The notes beneath the pieces are model-generated. The model was not told where the DNA came from, did no database searches, and was given only the letters and a program-made list of their open reading frames with translations. Position numbers and translations under genes: made by a program. This document shows, piece by piece, positions 1 through 13,500 of a stretch of DNA of 64,000 nucleotides. The DNA is from Tetrahymena thermophila SB210 (Eukaryota > Ciliophora > Oligohymenophorea > Hymenostomatida > Tetrahymenidae), in contig NW_002476481.1 in NCBI RefSeq assembly GCF_000189635.1, positions 1-64,000 of the forward strand, read 5' to 3'. How positions within the stretch are numbered: the first letter of the stretch is position 1; each line of letters begins with the position of its first letter.

Positions 1-420
1 GGTAGATACTTCGTAGTTATTAATTTAACTTATATTTACATTTTAATACAAATTAATTTATCTTAATAATCAGTATTATTATTTTTTCTTTTTAAACATA
101 TTTAAAGTTATATTCTAAAAACTTTTAAAAATAATCAAAAAAATTTATATTTTAATGAAGTTGCTTGTAAAGTCCTATGTGAGATTTTTAAATAAAAGTA
201 AATGTTTCATATATTTTATTGTTATTAGCCTCTTTTTTAGAAATTTACTTCTAATTAAAACTAAGTTAATTCATAGTTTTTTTATGTAATTGTATTAAAT
301 TAATTCAACAATATGAATATTAGTTAGACTTAGTTGACTTATTTCAAATTTAAGTTTTTTTACTGAAAATTTAATTAATTTTATAAAACAACAATGCATA
401 CTTTTTGAAAATAAAAAACT
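1..420 (-). pseudogene. Decayed 3' relic of the helicase family
   Basis: This stretch aligns by eye, base by base with many substitutions and small indels, to the last part of the two complete helicase copies (about 11000-11230 and 16010-16410). Shared blocks include one at 168-188 matching 10997-11017. The reading frame is lost. At the place of the conserved zinc-knuckle-like motif, the first Cys codon TGC has become TGA and the second has become TAC. Similarity fades near 420, where the motif VI region would start. The copy probably extends past the left window edge, because its C-terminal tail is missing here. This is a relic and not an active gene. Confidence 0.75.
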
Positions 421-2673
421 TTTTAAAATTACACTGAATATATTTATTAATTAGTAGATTTTTAACTTCTAAATAAAATTACTTGCTAGCTAAAATGATA
501 AATTAAAACATATCTTTAATCAACAAATTCAAAAAAAAGTTTCTATAGCTTTTTTTTATTTTAAAAATAATTAATAATACTTTTTATTTTCTTAAATTTT
601 AAAATATTAAATATAAAAAATTAACACTGAAGGTTGATAATTTAATTTTAATTTAGTACTTAAAATTGATAATTAAATATTAATTAATATTTAATTTTTT
701 GTTAAAAATAGAAACTTTATTTTTTGAACTAAAATCAGCTTTATTAAAATGTAGATATCTATAAGAATAAATTATTTAAAACCTTTTTTATTGGCTTAAA
801 TTATGGAATTTTATTAATGATAAACAAATCAATTAAATAATTTAAATTATAATTATTTATTTAAGAAATGAAATTAAAAAATTCTTTGGATATTAAAAAA
901 TTTATTCTCAATTCATACTTTTGAATATAATTTTTTTATATTTATTTATATATTAAAAAATTATTAAACTATTAATTTTTTGAATTAAATTATAGTTAAA
1001 TGAGCCATTACAGATACATAATTACGGTTTAAAGAATATTATTTTTGAGTATTCTATCAATCACAAAGTATTTTCTTGAGTTCAGTATTTTAATTTAAAC
1101 AATAAAAATATTTTTTTAATCTATTTTTTCTGTAAATTGCCATTTAATATATTAAATAAATGTAATGTGATTATATATTAATTAATATATTTATTTAATT
1201 TTTCCAAAAATTAAATTCTTAAGATGAATTTAGAATTCAGTATATTACATAAAATAAAAATAAATTTCTATTGATTGAAATATTTATACAATCAAATTTC
1301 TATCTAATTATATTCTTAAATTGAAAAATATATTTTATTGAATATGTGAAACACTATTCAATTATTTTATATAAGTTTTTAGAAGTAAAATTCTTATTTT
1401 AAACTTGTACTTTATTTTTTTCTATGAATATAAAGATATCTTTGTTTAAGATTATTATACCATCTTTACCAATTAATTAATGCTATTACTAAAATTAAAA
1501 TAAATAAATAAATAAATAAATAAATAAATTAGATTAAATTCGAATGCAAAAATATATGAATTACTTAATCAACCATGTAAGTAAGGAGATTTATCATAGA
1601 TAATAGCTTAGTGATTAAAAAAAGGTAAAAGGATACATTTTTTATTTTATTAATTTAGAAGTTATTTTAAGAATTCATAAAATTTTTATTATAATTATAT
1701 AGGTGACTAATTCAAATTTTAATTTATTATTTATTAATTTTTTTTATTTTGATTTTAAATATCTTAATATTTTTGTTTATTAAATTAAATCAAAAAATTA
1801 AACCTAACAAATAATTTAATATTAAAAATAAATCAATAAATTAAACAAAATGATGAGAATAAATACATAATTAACAGATTAATAAAAATAATAATTATGC
1901 TTCTATAAAAAAATGATGCATAATTTAAATATTTAAGAAGACATATTCTATACAGATCATAACATATTTAAATTTTTACAAAAAGCGTTAATAAGATGTA
2001 AAAAATTTTATTTTACTCTTAAAATAATTAAAAGTAGTAAATATTTCAATAGATGTAAATAAACTTAGTTGCTAATAAAGCATAAAATAGATTTTCGAAT
2101 ATCTAATATTAAAAGATTCTATAAAAAAATGTAAGAGATTAAAATTTTAAATATTACTTGAAGTAATTTCTCATTGAAGAATTATGAAATTTTTTTTTTA
2201 ATGTTGGTATTTCTGAATTTTAATGGCTATAATATAAGATTATTCATTATTATTGATAAAAAATAGTTACTTTTAATATCTTAAAGCACTTTTAAATATT
2301 AAGTTGTGTGAATATTTTAGAATAAATTATAAAAATCACTAATAATAAAAATATAACTTTAAAAAAAGTTTTTTTTTTCAATAACTATTAAGTTATTTGT
2401 TATATATAAATGTATTAAAATATTTATTATGCTGTTTTTTAATTTAAAGCAATTCCATTAGAATTATGAATTATTTTGAAAGATTTGATTATTAAAATAA
2501 AATATTACTATCTAAAAAATTTTATGAATTCAATTTATATTAACAAATTGAGCTTTTGATCCAAAGTATAGAATCACTTTTAAATATTTTTTTAACTCAA
2601 AAGTAAATAAAAAATTGTTTCTAATTTAAATTTTAGTCAATTTTAAGATAATGATCAATAATAAATTATTATT
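421..2673. other. A+T-rich intergenic, no gene seen
   Basis: This is very A+T-rich sequence with frequent TGA in all frames and no sustained coding-like composition. The only distinct element is a TAAA tetranucleotide run near 1496-1530. I see no RNA gene. Confidence 0.6.
1496..1530. repeat. (TAAA)n microsatellite
   Basis: About eight consecutive TAAA units lie inside intergenic A+T-rich sequence. Confidence 0.85.
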
Positions 2674-3774
2674 CACAAACACACATAGCAGATGGGTGGA
2701 TGTTATTGGGATCAAGATAAACCCATATAAATATTATATTTGTCATTTATTAAGGTCTAGACCATTAGACCATGATAATTTTTATCACTATTAAAGAAAA
2801 ATAAGGGAATAAAAAATTATTTTAATGATAAGGAATTAAGAAATAATAAAAAATATAAAGAGTACTATACGGCTTTTAGACAATTTATTATCTAAGTTAG
2901 GTGATTTTCTTTATTTGAGAAAGAGATACCCTTCTTAAACCCTTCAAATACTCTGCACTAACTTTAAATTTTTCAACTTGATTGGAGTGGAAAAAGATGA
3001 GAGTAGAAAATATAAAGGTAGGTTTAAATGAAAAAGATGTAAGCAATATTAAACATTTTTGTAAATATGGTTATTGTTTTGATGGTACTAAAAATGTTTA
3101 GTAGTCTATTATAGTGTGATCTTGCTTGGTTTTGTGAAAATTATTCCATAAAATAATTTAAAATCCCATTAGATTTATACAATCTTTTAGTCAATAAAAT
3201 ATACTTAATTTGTGAAAAGTTTTAGCTGAAGAAGAGGAGTCCTTGAGAAAAAAATTTCATCTAGAAAAAATTAAAACTGTAGAATATGATATCCCAAATA
3301 GGATTCTTGAGGAACCATGTTAATGAAAAGCTGTATTAACATATATTTAATGAGGCTATATTAGAAGCTGACAAATTCTTGCTAACACACAATAGTCTAG
3401 TGAACAGTGAACAGTATCTATTGGCAACAAATATGGGATTTTTGATTATGGAAGAGATTTCAGAGACTTTAGAGTTCTCATTGTAGGTCATAATTGAAGT
3501 TACTATAGGTTAATCTAAATATTTGAAGACTTAGTTCCTATTAATCCAGATATTAAAATTAAGAGTCTTTATTGATAATTGGATAGGATATAGATTATTA
3601 TAATAAGAGTTTTGGTAGTGGAAGAAGAACTAAAAACCACATAGAAAACCTATAGTTTAAGATAAATATGTTGGATCATTTGACAAAGGATAGATATTCA
3701 ACACTTTAAAATAAGCATAACTCTATGTAGAAATATTTTAAGTCTTTAAATAATAAAAAAATTAAAAACAATGA
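2674..3774 (+). pseudogene. Decayed or fragmented coding sequence, family unknown
   Basis: Several stretches here have coding-like composition on the plus strand under the ciliate code, but in different frames. An open stretch runs from about 2684 to a TGA at 3029. Another frame opens at the ATG at 2998 and closes after about 40 codons. A third is fully open from the ATG at 3286 to the TGA at 3772-3774 (162 codons, helical-looking, with an internal segment rich in Leu/Ile). The pieces may be exons with introns I could not place, since the sequence ending at 3301 resembles a 3' splice site. The frame changes and internal TGA codons fit an eroded gene better. I do not recognise the family. Confidence 0.4.
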
Positions 3775-5719
3775 ATTGTTTTTTTACTTTTAATCAATAT
3801 TTATATATAAATGTTTAAATTCCATAGTATTTTAGAAAAAGAAAACTTCCTACTTCTTTTAATTCACAAAATTATATTAACTCTTTTTTGTATTTTATAT
3901 ACCTTTTATATGAATAAAAAATATTTTACTTGAATTAAATAAATATGTTTTAATTTTTTATACTTTACATATTTTAATATGAAAATAAACTAAATTAATA
4001 TTCATACATTGAATTATATTTTTTATGAATATAAATTATTATTAACTTTTTTTTATAAACGAAGCATATTAATATTTTAAAAAAATTTTCATTAAAATAC
4101 TTTTTTACTATTATTAAAATTTAGAAAATAATTTAAGTTTTAAATATTTTTAGCTCTATTTGAAAATGATTTGAATTTTATGAGGAGATTTATGAAAATG
4201 TATTTTAAAGATAATTTTATGAGAACTTCTTGGATAATAGATGATTTTAGTTCTAATATATTTATACATTTATCTTTTTAAGATATTGAATGACAATAAC
4301 TCTTTAACATTTGAATTACCAAATTATATCCGGGAAGTATTTTCTTAGATTTTAATGAAAATTTGGTTTACAGGTTTTTTGAATTGATAAATGTCACTTA
4401 CAATTTTGAAAATTATTGATCCATTGCATATAGAATAAATTAAGTTTAAAAATTCTTGAAATGTAAATTTGCCACCATTTTAATGAAATAATTCTCAAAA
4501 CTCTCAATTCTTTTATACAGTTTCTTAATTTTTGACATTTAGATGAAATTATTTCTCCAAGAATATACATTTATTTATTTGTTTTATTGAGTAATTAATA
4601 ATTTGCATTTAAATTATATGTATAAGTAAAAATTTTTACTTTTATTTTCTATTGAATTTGTTAAAAATTTAACTAATTCTTAAAAGTATACAAGATTTTA
4701 TAAACTTATTACTATTATAAAAATCCTTTTTAATGCGTTTATTAAAGCCAATTTTTATAATCAGATTATTTGAATTAAAAAAAATAATTTGTGATGGTTA
4801 AAGTATTAATTATATTTATTTGATTTTGAATTCATTTGCATGAACAGCACAGTTTTCTAGTATTTTGTTTAAATTTTGATATAATTGCATCTAATTTATT
4901 TGTCCATTAAATTATTTAAAACATCGATGGATGCAATTAATCTATTAAAATATTAAAATATACTTATTTTAAAGTGTTCATCAATTTATTTAAATTAAAA
5001 TTTTGATCTATTTACATACTTATAAAGGTTGCTTACATTAATAATTAAGAATGGTATTCTTAAAATACCTTATTTAGAAAACAAAAACTTTATCATATGT
5101 ATGCTATATTTACACTTGAAATCATATAAATTAAAAATGAATAAATAGATTCATGACAACTAATTATAATTTCGCTCATTGATCATAGATTGTTTGATAT
5201 TTTGTTAATTAATTGAATTTATTGGAGATTACTCAAGTAAATTATTATTGAGCTTAATCATTTTCTAACAATTAATTCTTCACTTGTTAGGATAAATTAA
5301 TTTAAATTATTGACTGAAAAAAGTTCGCATAAATTTTAATTAAATAACCTTTAATTTATTAATAAAAACTTTTAGGGGTAGGATAAAATTCAAAAGATAA
5401 AATGTCCCACATTTATTCTTATTTTATTATCATTCATTTTTACTAATAACCTAAAAAAGAAGGTTCTTATAGATGCTACAGAGCCTGCTCTCTCTCTCTA
5501 GAAAATATTCATGCATTTAAGAATTATCCTTCTAAGTTAAAAATAAATTTCAAAACTTAATATTTTAGTTTTTTTGATCATAAATAAATTTCATCTTTCT
5601 ATTTTCCTAATAAATGATGTATAGATAGTATATTTTATGTAAGAAAAGAAATATTAAACTTCATAAATAATAAATAAATAAAAAAATAATAATAAATTAA
5701 ATCTAAAATCAACTCAAAA
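3775..5719. other. A+T-rich intergenic, no gene seen
   Basis: No sustained open frame or RNA gene is visible. Short ATG-led frames near 4180-4300 end quickly in TGA and do not look coding. A short CT run lies at about 5490-5499. Confidence 0.55.
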
Positions 5720-5935
5720 ATGAAAATTTCTGTCTTTGCTCTCCTTGTCCTCGTTGTATTATCTGTTTTTGCTACTGTTGCTAAAGCTTAAGATGAATAA
5801 AAAAAAACCATAAAAGTATACAATAAGACTGAATATAAAGTTAAATGCCTTATTGGTGAAAAGGGCTGTGATTGCTGGTCATGCAAAAGTTTTGATGAAA
5901 TTTTGAAATGCAAATATACTTGCAATCATGATTGA
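5720..5935 (+). CDS. Small secreted cysteine-containing protein (71 aa)
   Basis: A single exon runs from the ATG at 5720 to the TGA at 5933-5935, with TAA read as Gln. Residues 1-23 form a clear signal peptide: Met-Lys-Ile, a Leu/Val/Ala-rich core, then a small-residue Ala-Lys-Ala cleavage region. The mature part is about 48 residues, charged at first, then with seven Cys in a compact C-terminal block that includes Cys-Asp-Cys-Trp-Ser-Cys. It is likely exported and disulfide-bonded. The function is unknown. The C-rich block with CxCW resembles the end of the convergent gene at 6899-7522. The start is chosen because it is the first ATG and gives an intact signal peptide. Confidence 0.72.
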
Positions 5936-6898
5936 ATAAAATCATATAAATTATAATAATAATTAATTAACTTTTACATATTATAATTTTATATTTGTAA
6001 TTAAAATATTAAAATATTAAAAACAAATATCCTCAAAACTTTTCTATTTCTTTATAAAATATCTTTAAATATCACCATATTATTTGCATTTGTAAAAAAA
6101 TAAAATAAACAAATGAATGAAATAATGATGCATGCTTCAAAAGTAAATTAATTTTTGATATCATAAAAAAACATAATTAATTAATTAATTTTTGGTAGAT
6201 GATTGATTTATTTTTATCATATCATCTTTTTAAATAATATTAATCTATTAAATTGCAAGGATACTATTAAAAAATATTAAATAAGCTGAATTTTTTTATG
6301 AGAAATATAAATTTAAACACATTTTCTCTATTGAAATTAGCTCATATATGTATGTGTAGATGATTATCTTCTCTTTATAATCAATCATTTTCTATTTATT
6401 CAAGGCAAATTTAATATGAGACTTTTAATTTAAATAGAAATAGAGGATTCTAATTTATTATTTTTATGAATCAATATTTCGAATGAATTTGAGAAATTAT
6501 ATTTTATAAGCATAAAAAATTCACTCATACATACATACATATTGTAAATAAATAACATTATGATAGATCATAATTTATTTATTAATAAAGCGCAGATCCA
6601 ATTTTATTCTTTTGTCAATATATTTAGATGAAAAAAGCAAATAATCAACATATTTGTTTCATAAAATAAAAAAAATCACTTATTTATTTTTTATTGTTTT
6701 TTAAGATAATTTTATTAGCATAAAAATTGATAAATGGAAATATAAATAAATATATATACTTGAATAATTTATGTGAAATAATTTTAATTAAATTACTAAA
6801 ATGATAAAAAATTAAGATATAAAATTTTCTCACATAGTTACAAATTATTCATTATATTCAATTTAGTGTATTAAATTATTTTAAAATAGCTAATAATT
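5936..6898. other. A+T-rich spacer between convergent genes
   Basis: This is the shared 3' side of two convergent genes. Apart from short ATAC/ATTA simple runs (for example near 6525-6540), I see nothing distinct. Confidence 0.5.
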
Positions 6899-7522
6899 TC
6901 ATTATTGATCGCAAATGTAATAAGCTACAAAATTATTATCAACTAAAATATAGTACCAGCAACTGCAATCAGTATTATTAGGATCATATACAATGCAACA
7001 TTCTCCAGTAAAGGGATTGCATATTTTTTTTGGGGGATTTGTTGGAGTAGTATTGTTGTTATTACCACTTCCTGAATTAGTGGAGTTAGTATTTGTACTA
7101 TTACCACTTCCTGAATTAGTGGAGTTAGTATTGGTATTATTGCCACTTCCAGAATTAGTGGAGTTAGTATTGGTATTACCTGAATTAGTAGAGTTAGTAT
7201 TGGTATTATTGCCACTTCCAGAATTAGTGGAGTTAGTATTGGTATTACCTGAATTAGTAGAGTTAGTGCTGTTTTTACCTGCATTAGTGGAGTTATTATT
7301 GGCATTACCTGCATTAGTAGAGTTAGTGCTGTTATTAACCACATTAGTAGAGTTAGTCTTTGTATTAGTTGAGTTGTTATTATTAGCATTACTAGCAGCA
7401 GTAGAATTAGTATTATTTTATCCTTTTGCAGTGTTATCAACAAATTAAAGATTTCTCATATTAATAGCATAACTCAAGTTGAGCAAAGTAAGTAAAAGTA
7501 AGGAGACAAATAATTTATTCAT
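6899..7522 (-). CDS. Secreted Ser-Thr-Asn repeat protein with Cys-rich tail (207 aa)
   Basis: The gene starts at the ATG at 7522-7520 and ends at the TGA at 6901-6899. A TAA just before the stop is read as Gln. Residues 1-20 are a signal peptide (MNKLF, then a Leu-rich core, ending in Ser-Tyr-Ala). Residues 40-155 are a low-complexity array of STNSG/STNAG units with NTN linkers, giving many N-glycosylation sequons (Asn-Ser-Thr). The last 50 residues follow a Pro-Thr-Asn-Pro-Pro hinge and contain six Cys, including Cys-Cys and Cys-Ser-Cys-Trp. The layout suggests a glycosylated stalk carrying a small disulfide domain, secreted or at the surface. The nucleotide repeat makes long antisense frames, which are shadows. 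The family is not recognised. Confidence 0.72.
6990..7390 (-). repeat. In-gene tandem repeat coding STNSG/STNAG units
   Basis: Short tandem units of 15-30 bp, built on codons for Asn-Ser-Thr-Asn-Ser-Gly, repeat about a dozen times with small variations. The longest near-identical block (a unit with GSGNNTNTNSTN character) is repeated, which suggests unequal crossing-over or slippage. Confidence 0.75.
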
Positions 7523-10500
7523 TTTACTTTATTTTTTTTTATTGATTATTATATTTATAATGAAATTTATTTATTTCTGTAAATACTAAGTCAATTATGA
7601 ATTTATTTAAACTGAAAAGATAATAAATATAAATTCCATCATCATATTATTTAAAAAAAGTCATGAATATAAAGTATTAGATTATATTTAATCAGCAAAA
7701 GGTTTCTATTTGGAGTATTTTAATAAAATCTATCTTTAATTTGATTTAAATCTATTAATTCCTACCCCCTTTAGTTTCGTAATTGATTTTACCAACAATT
7801 AATGTTTGAAAGCATTTTTAATTAACATTATTAGAAGACTACTTGAATTTATAAATTTGTGGTTTATCTTATTGAACAAATTAATAATTTTACAATAGAC
7901 TGACTGTTAATTATTTTATCTTAATCTTATGTAAATTAGAAACTAATTAGTGGCTTTAGCCTATATATTTTAATTTAATGGACTAATAGACTAAATATTT
8001 TTTGGTCTTAATGAATAGTTAGTTGATGGTATTTTTAATTATTTTCTATGCATATCATGCTAACTAAGCAGAATACTTTAGAAATTTCATGATATAATTT
8101 TTTATTTTTTGAAAATATTTTTAAAATTGTGCGAATATATCTTATTTGCAATGATAGGATAATTTTCGTTATTATTACTATTTTAAGTTTGCATATAAAT
8201 CATTTATGTTCTTTAATTGAAAGAAGGAAAAATATATTTCATCTAAGAAATTTAGATTATTTTAAACCAATTTACAATTATAATTTTAATATAAAATAGA
8301 TTTACATAACAATATATAAAAATATATTTAACATTATCAAGATGTTACTCTTTAGTGTAAATTATTAACTAAATTTAACTTTTAATGATTTTTGTAAAAT
8401 ATTGTAAGCTATTAATATAATCATATATTTTTAAGATTCAGTGAATATTTCTAAACAAATAAAATTCTACCACGAAGGTTTAATGTACTTGAATGTATAC
8501 AATGTCTTAATTTTCATTTTAAATCTTTTGCTAAAATGAAGTAGAGGCTTAAAAATTTTTAATGCGTAAGAAAAGGTTGAATACAGAAATCTCTAATAAA
8601 TTAACAATTTAATTGTATTTTTATTAATTATAATCTATAACCATTTTTTAAATAATCACAAAAATAAATACCTTGAATCAATTAATGTATTAAAAGTGAA
8701 CTCAAAATATCATTTGAATTTCCTATTCTCATTACAAATTTTTCTAAGTTTTTTAATTACTTTTTACTTTTTTGATAATAGAGTTTTTGATTTGAAAATT
8801 TTGATACAAATTATTCAAAATATATGCATGAATCAAATATTTTAAAGTAAGATATATTTATATTTTCTTTCTTTCTTGCTTCATTCAGTTCACCTTAATA
8901 CCTCATAATTAACATTTACCAAAAAATAGATTTTTTTTATTTCTGAAACACTAATTGTGAGGCCTAATTTTTTGCACAAATTAACAATGTTGCCCAATAT
9001 ACACAGGTTTTACTGTTTATATAAAATTGTTTGAAATTACTATCAATTTTTAAAAATTAATTTATCTATTTCATCTATTAGGAGCTGATTAAGTTTATTT
9101 ATTGAAGTAAAACTTAGCAAAAATATATTTTACTTTTAACTTAATTTTTATTTTTACCATTTTCAGCTTTAAAAAGGTATTTCTTTTATTAATTCTTTTA
9201 AAAATAACTTTATTTATTCATTTTTCCTTTATATTTTAGTTTTTTCTTTTATTTTGATTTTTTTTACTAAAATATATTAAAATTATTGTTATTCTGAACT
9301 GAATTATGAGGTTAATTTTGGTTATATTCCCTTTAGCTTAGATAAATCATTAAAAATGATATTAAAATTAATTAAAATAGGGATATATTTGTTATGCTAC
9401 TACAGCAAAAGGCAAAGTACATAATATGAATTTTTATAAAATAAAATCTAAAGTTAACCAACTCAATTTTCTTACTATTGTATAGCTTGACAATAATAAA
9501 TATATTTATTTTACTTTCTTTAATAAGTTTTTTACAAATTAAGAAATCTTTTAAATCAAATTATTTAAGAATGACTTAGCTCTCCTTATTGGTTAATTAT
9601 CTAATTTAAATTAAATGATTTAAATTTTGTGTTAAAATTGAGTTTTTATAATTCATTTTATTTTATATTAATAGTTTCTATTTCAAAAATAATATCTTCA
9701 ATTATCAAATTATAAATAAGATATTGGTTTTAAAAATAAAGTTTGTATGATCAAATATTTTAGAAAAACATCTATTGCTTTTCAAGAAAAAAAATTTATT
9801 AATTTATATTTTTATGTTATTTGTAATAAATAAAATTAAAGCTTTTAATAGAGCATATTGAATTATTGTCTTTTTGATATTTATATTTTTAAATAATTAA
9901 TCAGGTCAAAAACAGAACATAAATAATTAATTTAGTTCAAAAAATAAATAATAAGGAAATATTTAAAGAAATTTAGATTCAGAAAAGATGATAGATGATA
10001 CATGACAAGTTATAATATTTTCAAAATGTTAAATTTAAATAGTATTAGATATAAGCTAAAATTATAATATTTAATAAATAATTTATATAATTAACATATT
10101 TAAAAAATTAAGAAAATTTTAAATTATATTTGAAAATTAAAGTAGAATTTCTTCTTAATTTTTTAATAGAATACTTACAAATTACTGTTTTATAGAAACT
10201 TAATAGTATTTAGTGGAGGTTAAATATTAAATTATATTACAGTGTTCATAAAACAGTAATGATAACTCATAAGCTAACAGAGATGAACAATCAACAAATA
10301 AAAAATATAACTAAATCTTTTCAGATTTACCAATTAACCAATTTTTCTATTGATTCTTTAAATTAAATAAAAGAAAAATCATATTAAAAAATATTATTTG
10401 TTGCTTAGCAACAGGCAGGAAATTCTACTTTTAGAAAAATAGAAAAAATTTTCATACCATTCAAGTTTGTTTTTTCTTTTATTTAAGAGAAATTATAAAT

Positions 10501-10579
10501 TAATAAGGAATTATTAATTAATTAATTAAGAATTACATTTTAATTTTTTACTTATTTTATTATTTTAAAAATTTTTATA
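7523..10579. other. A+T-rich intergenic, no gene seen
   Basis: I find no coding-like frame or RNA gene here. From about 10367 onward the sequence is homologous to the 3' flank of the second helicase copy (from about 15553). This marks the left edge of the duplicated module. Confidence 0.55.
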
Positions 10580-13500
10580 TCATTAAGAATTACTAAAATT
10601 TATTGAAAGATTTTAAGTTAAACTGAGCTATTATTTTTTTTACTTTTATTAGCTAAGTCTTTATTTTTATTTTTTGGTACTTTAAAAGGAGTTTTATTTT
10701 TCATCTTCTGTTAAAAAGCTTCTCTCTTTTTTTCTATTTTATATTTTGTTTTGATTTATATTTTTATTATCTATTTTTTCTTCAATATTTTCTAATAATT
10801 AAGGAAATTCTGAATAACTTTCTGAGTTAGCTGCTTGATTGTTACTTATTTAACTTATATTTAAATTTTAAAACTAATTAATTTATCTTTCCTATTAGTC
10901 ATCATCTATTAATATTTTATCTTATTAGAAATATTGAAATTATTGTTCTAAAAATTTTGAAATATAATCAAAAAAAGTGTATCCTTAATTGCAAAGTCCT
11001 ATGTGAGATTTTTAATAGCAAAGGTTGCAAATATTTTATTGATATTAACCTTTTCTATAGAGATTTATTTCTAATTAAAACTAAGTTAATTAATTGATTT
11101 TTTTATATAATGGCATTTAACTAATTCCACCATATGAAAATTAATTGAGACTAAGTTGAACAATTTCTTTCCATTTTTGGCATTTTTAACTGTACATTTC
11201 AAAATTTCCTATACAAAAGAAACCTATTTTAGCTCTTGAAAATGCTACGTTAATTCTTTGTAATTCAGTTATATAACCACATTTATTTTTTTAATTTGAT
11301 CTGACGCATGAAAGAATAATAATATCATTCTCATTTCCTTAAAATTCATCAACGGTATATACTTCTATTTCAGGTAATTTTTTAAGTTTACATTGAATAA
11401 GCGTTTTTTAAGATTTATACATAGACAGAATAGTTATATTTTTTTGCTTGTATTTATCTGATAGTCTCTTAGCCAAAAACTTAATATAATACACCTCAAA
11501 TTCGTTTAAGTATGAGCCTTCACTCATTTTTTACTCTGGATAAGTATGAGGAAGAAGATACATGCCAACAGTTGATAATTCCCTAACACAACTCCTATTA
11601 TTAACAACTCGATCATCTTTATATTCATTACCATAAAATAACCTAGTAAAGTTTGCTAACTCAGGTCTCATTCTTTTTTACTAGTAGAGAGTAACAAAAT
11701 CAATTTTATTCACTTTTATTAATCTTTCAAAGTAAGACATTCCATAATTAAATTCTCTTATTAATGATTTAGCTCTTATAAGTGGTTTAAGTTATTAATG
11801 ATCTCCAAATTAAATCAAATGTTTTATATTTGGAGTTAAAATTGGGAAAAATTCACTTTCATTAATTTCACTAGCTTCTTCTACAACAATTATTTCTGGT
11901 TTGAGAATCTATAAGGCTTAATAATAAGTGTGATAGCCAGTAAAAGTCATTCCTATAAAATAAAAAAAATATTTGTTTAAATCTTGAAGTACTTTATAAC
12001 AATTAATGTTTGTTTAAAATTATTTTTCTGTTAATTTCCATTAATTCTAAGATGTAAAATGAGAAATGAATAAAACATTTTAATTTATGAATAAAAAATA
12101 TACCAATAAATTAAAATTGTTCTTGTTTAATGAAGTCCGATAGTCTCAATTAGTATTTTTTCTCATGAATTTCATAATTTTTCAAATTAGATTATTCATA
12201 GTTTCTCATTTCTTAAAGAAAATTTTCAATTTCTTATTCTTTTATAAAATTTTAGAAAGATAAATTGTCAAGACTTTCTTCCAATTGAGAATTATTTACT
12301 GAATAATAATCTTAATTTTAATCTCTTTCTAAGTAATCTTAGAGCTTTTTATCTATTTATTAAAATCCTAATGAGTATATTTACTTCCTTTAAGGACCTC
12401 CTTATTTTTCAATAGTGTATTTTTTCATTTCTTCAAATGCAGTTTAATATCCAAGTCTTAGAAGTTTTATTTCTGGATTTATTTTTTCTAAGTTCTTTAG
12501 AAGCGAATCAAGAGAAATATTTTTTTTACTTATGATTAAAATGGGTTTTTTGCAATAATTATTTTTTAAATTTTATAGAGTGTGGATTAAGTGGCTTGCT
12601 AAGAATGTTTTTCCTGTTCCTGGTGGTCCTTAAATCACAGCGTTTTAGTTAAATAGAGCATATCTCAACGCTTTAAGTTGATATGAATCTAAGTTTACTT
12701 ACTTCTATATAACTTCTTCTATCGACTATATAAATGATTCTTTTAAATCATCTCTCCCATTCAAAAAGCTGTATTCTGGAAACTTAGATTCTCCTTTTTC
12801 ACCTTTAACAGTTTGATCATAAAATTAAATTTGTTACAATTAAGCAAATTTTTATGAACAGTTTAAGGTTTATTGTAATGAATACCAGTACTCATGAGGA
12901 GTAAGCAGAATGTAATTTTTATTCTAGATTTTATATAATAAAACTAATTAAAAATGGTTATTATTAAATTTAGATATAATTAAAATTTTAATAAGATTAC
13001 AATATTGCTAATGTTAACTAAAAACTCCTCGATATCGCTTAATACATTCATTTTTATCTAAAATGTTTAATTATATGTGGTAATATCAAAATCATCATAG
13101 TTTTCTTTTAAGATATCCTCTACTTCCTTTACGTCTTCTTTTTTAATGTCTTTATAGATGTCTTCTTAAAGAATATTTTCTATAAGAAGGTTAAAGCTTT
13201 CATTCTGTAAACTTGATTTATCTAGTTTACTTTGAGATTGCTACTTTTTATTTTAGTCAACTGTTTTTCCTACAAAATACTTTTTCGATTTCTTGTTTAC
13301 AAAAATCATAATTTGATTATTTAAGATTTCCCACTACTTCTACTTCTACTAATACTTTTATATTTTCATTGAGGTTTTTACAGTTAAAATTAACCCACTT
13401 TGATTGAATTGCACATTACTTACTTAGTATTCTTAAATCCATTGAAAATCTTCATAAGTTGATTCTTATCTTTCGTTTTTCAATCCATTTTCTAGCTTAA

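Noticed and set aside
6993..7448. Long Leu/Val-rich open frame on the plus strand opposite the STN-repeat gene
   Set aside because: It is the antisense of a repetitive coding sequence. The minus-strand frame has a signal peptide, a proper start and a sensible Cys-rich end.
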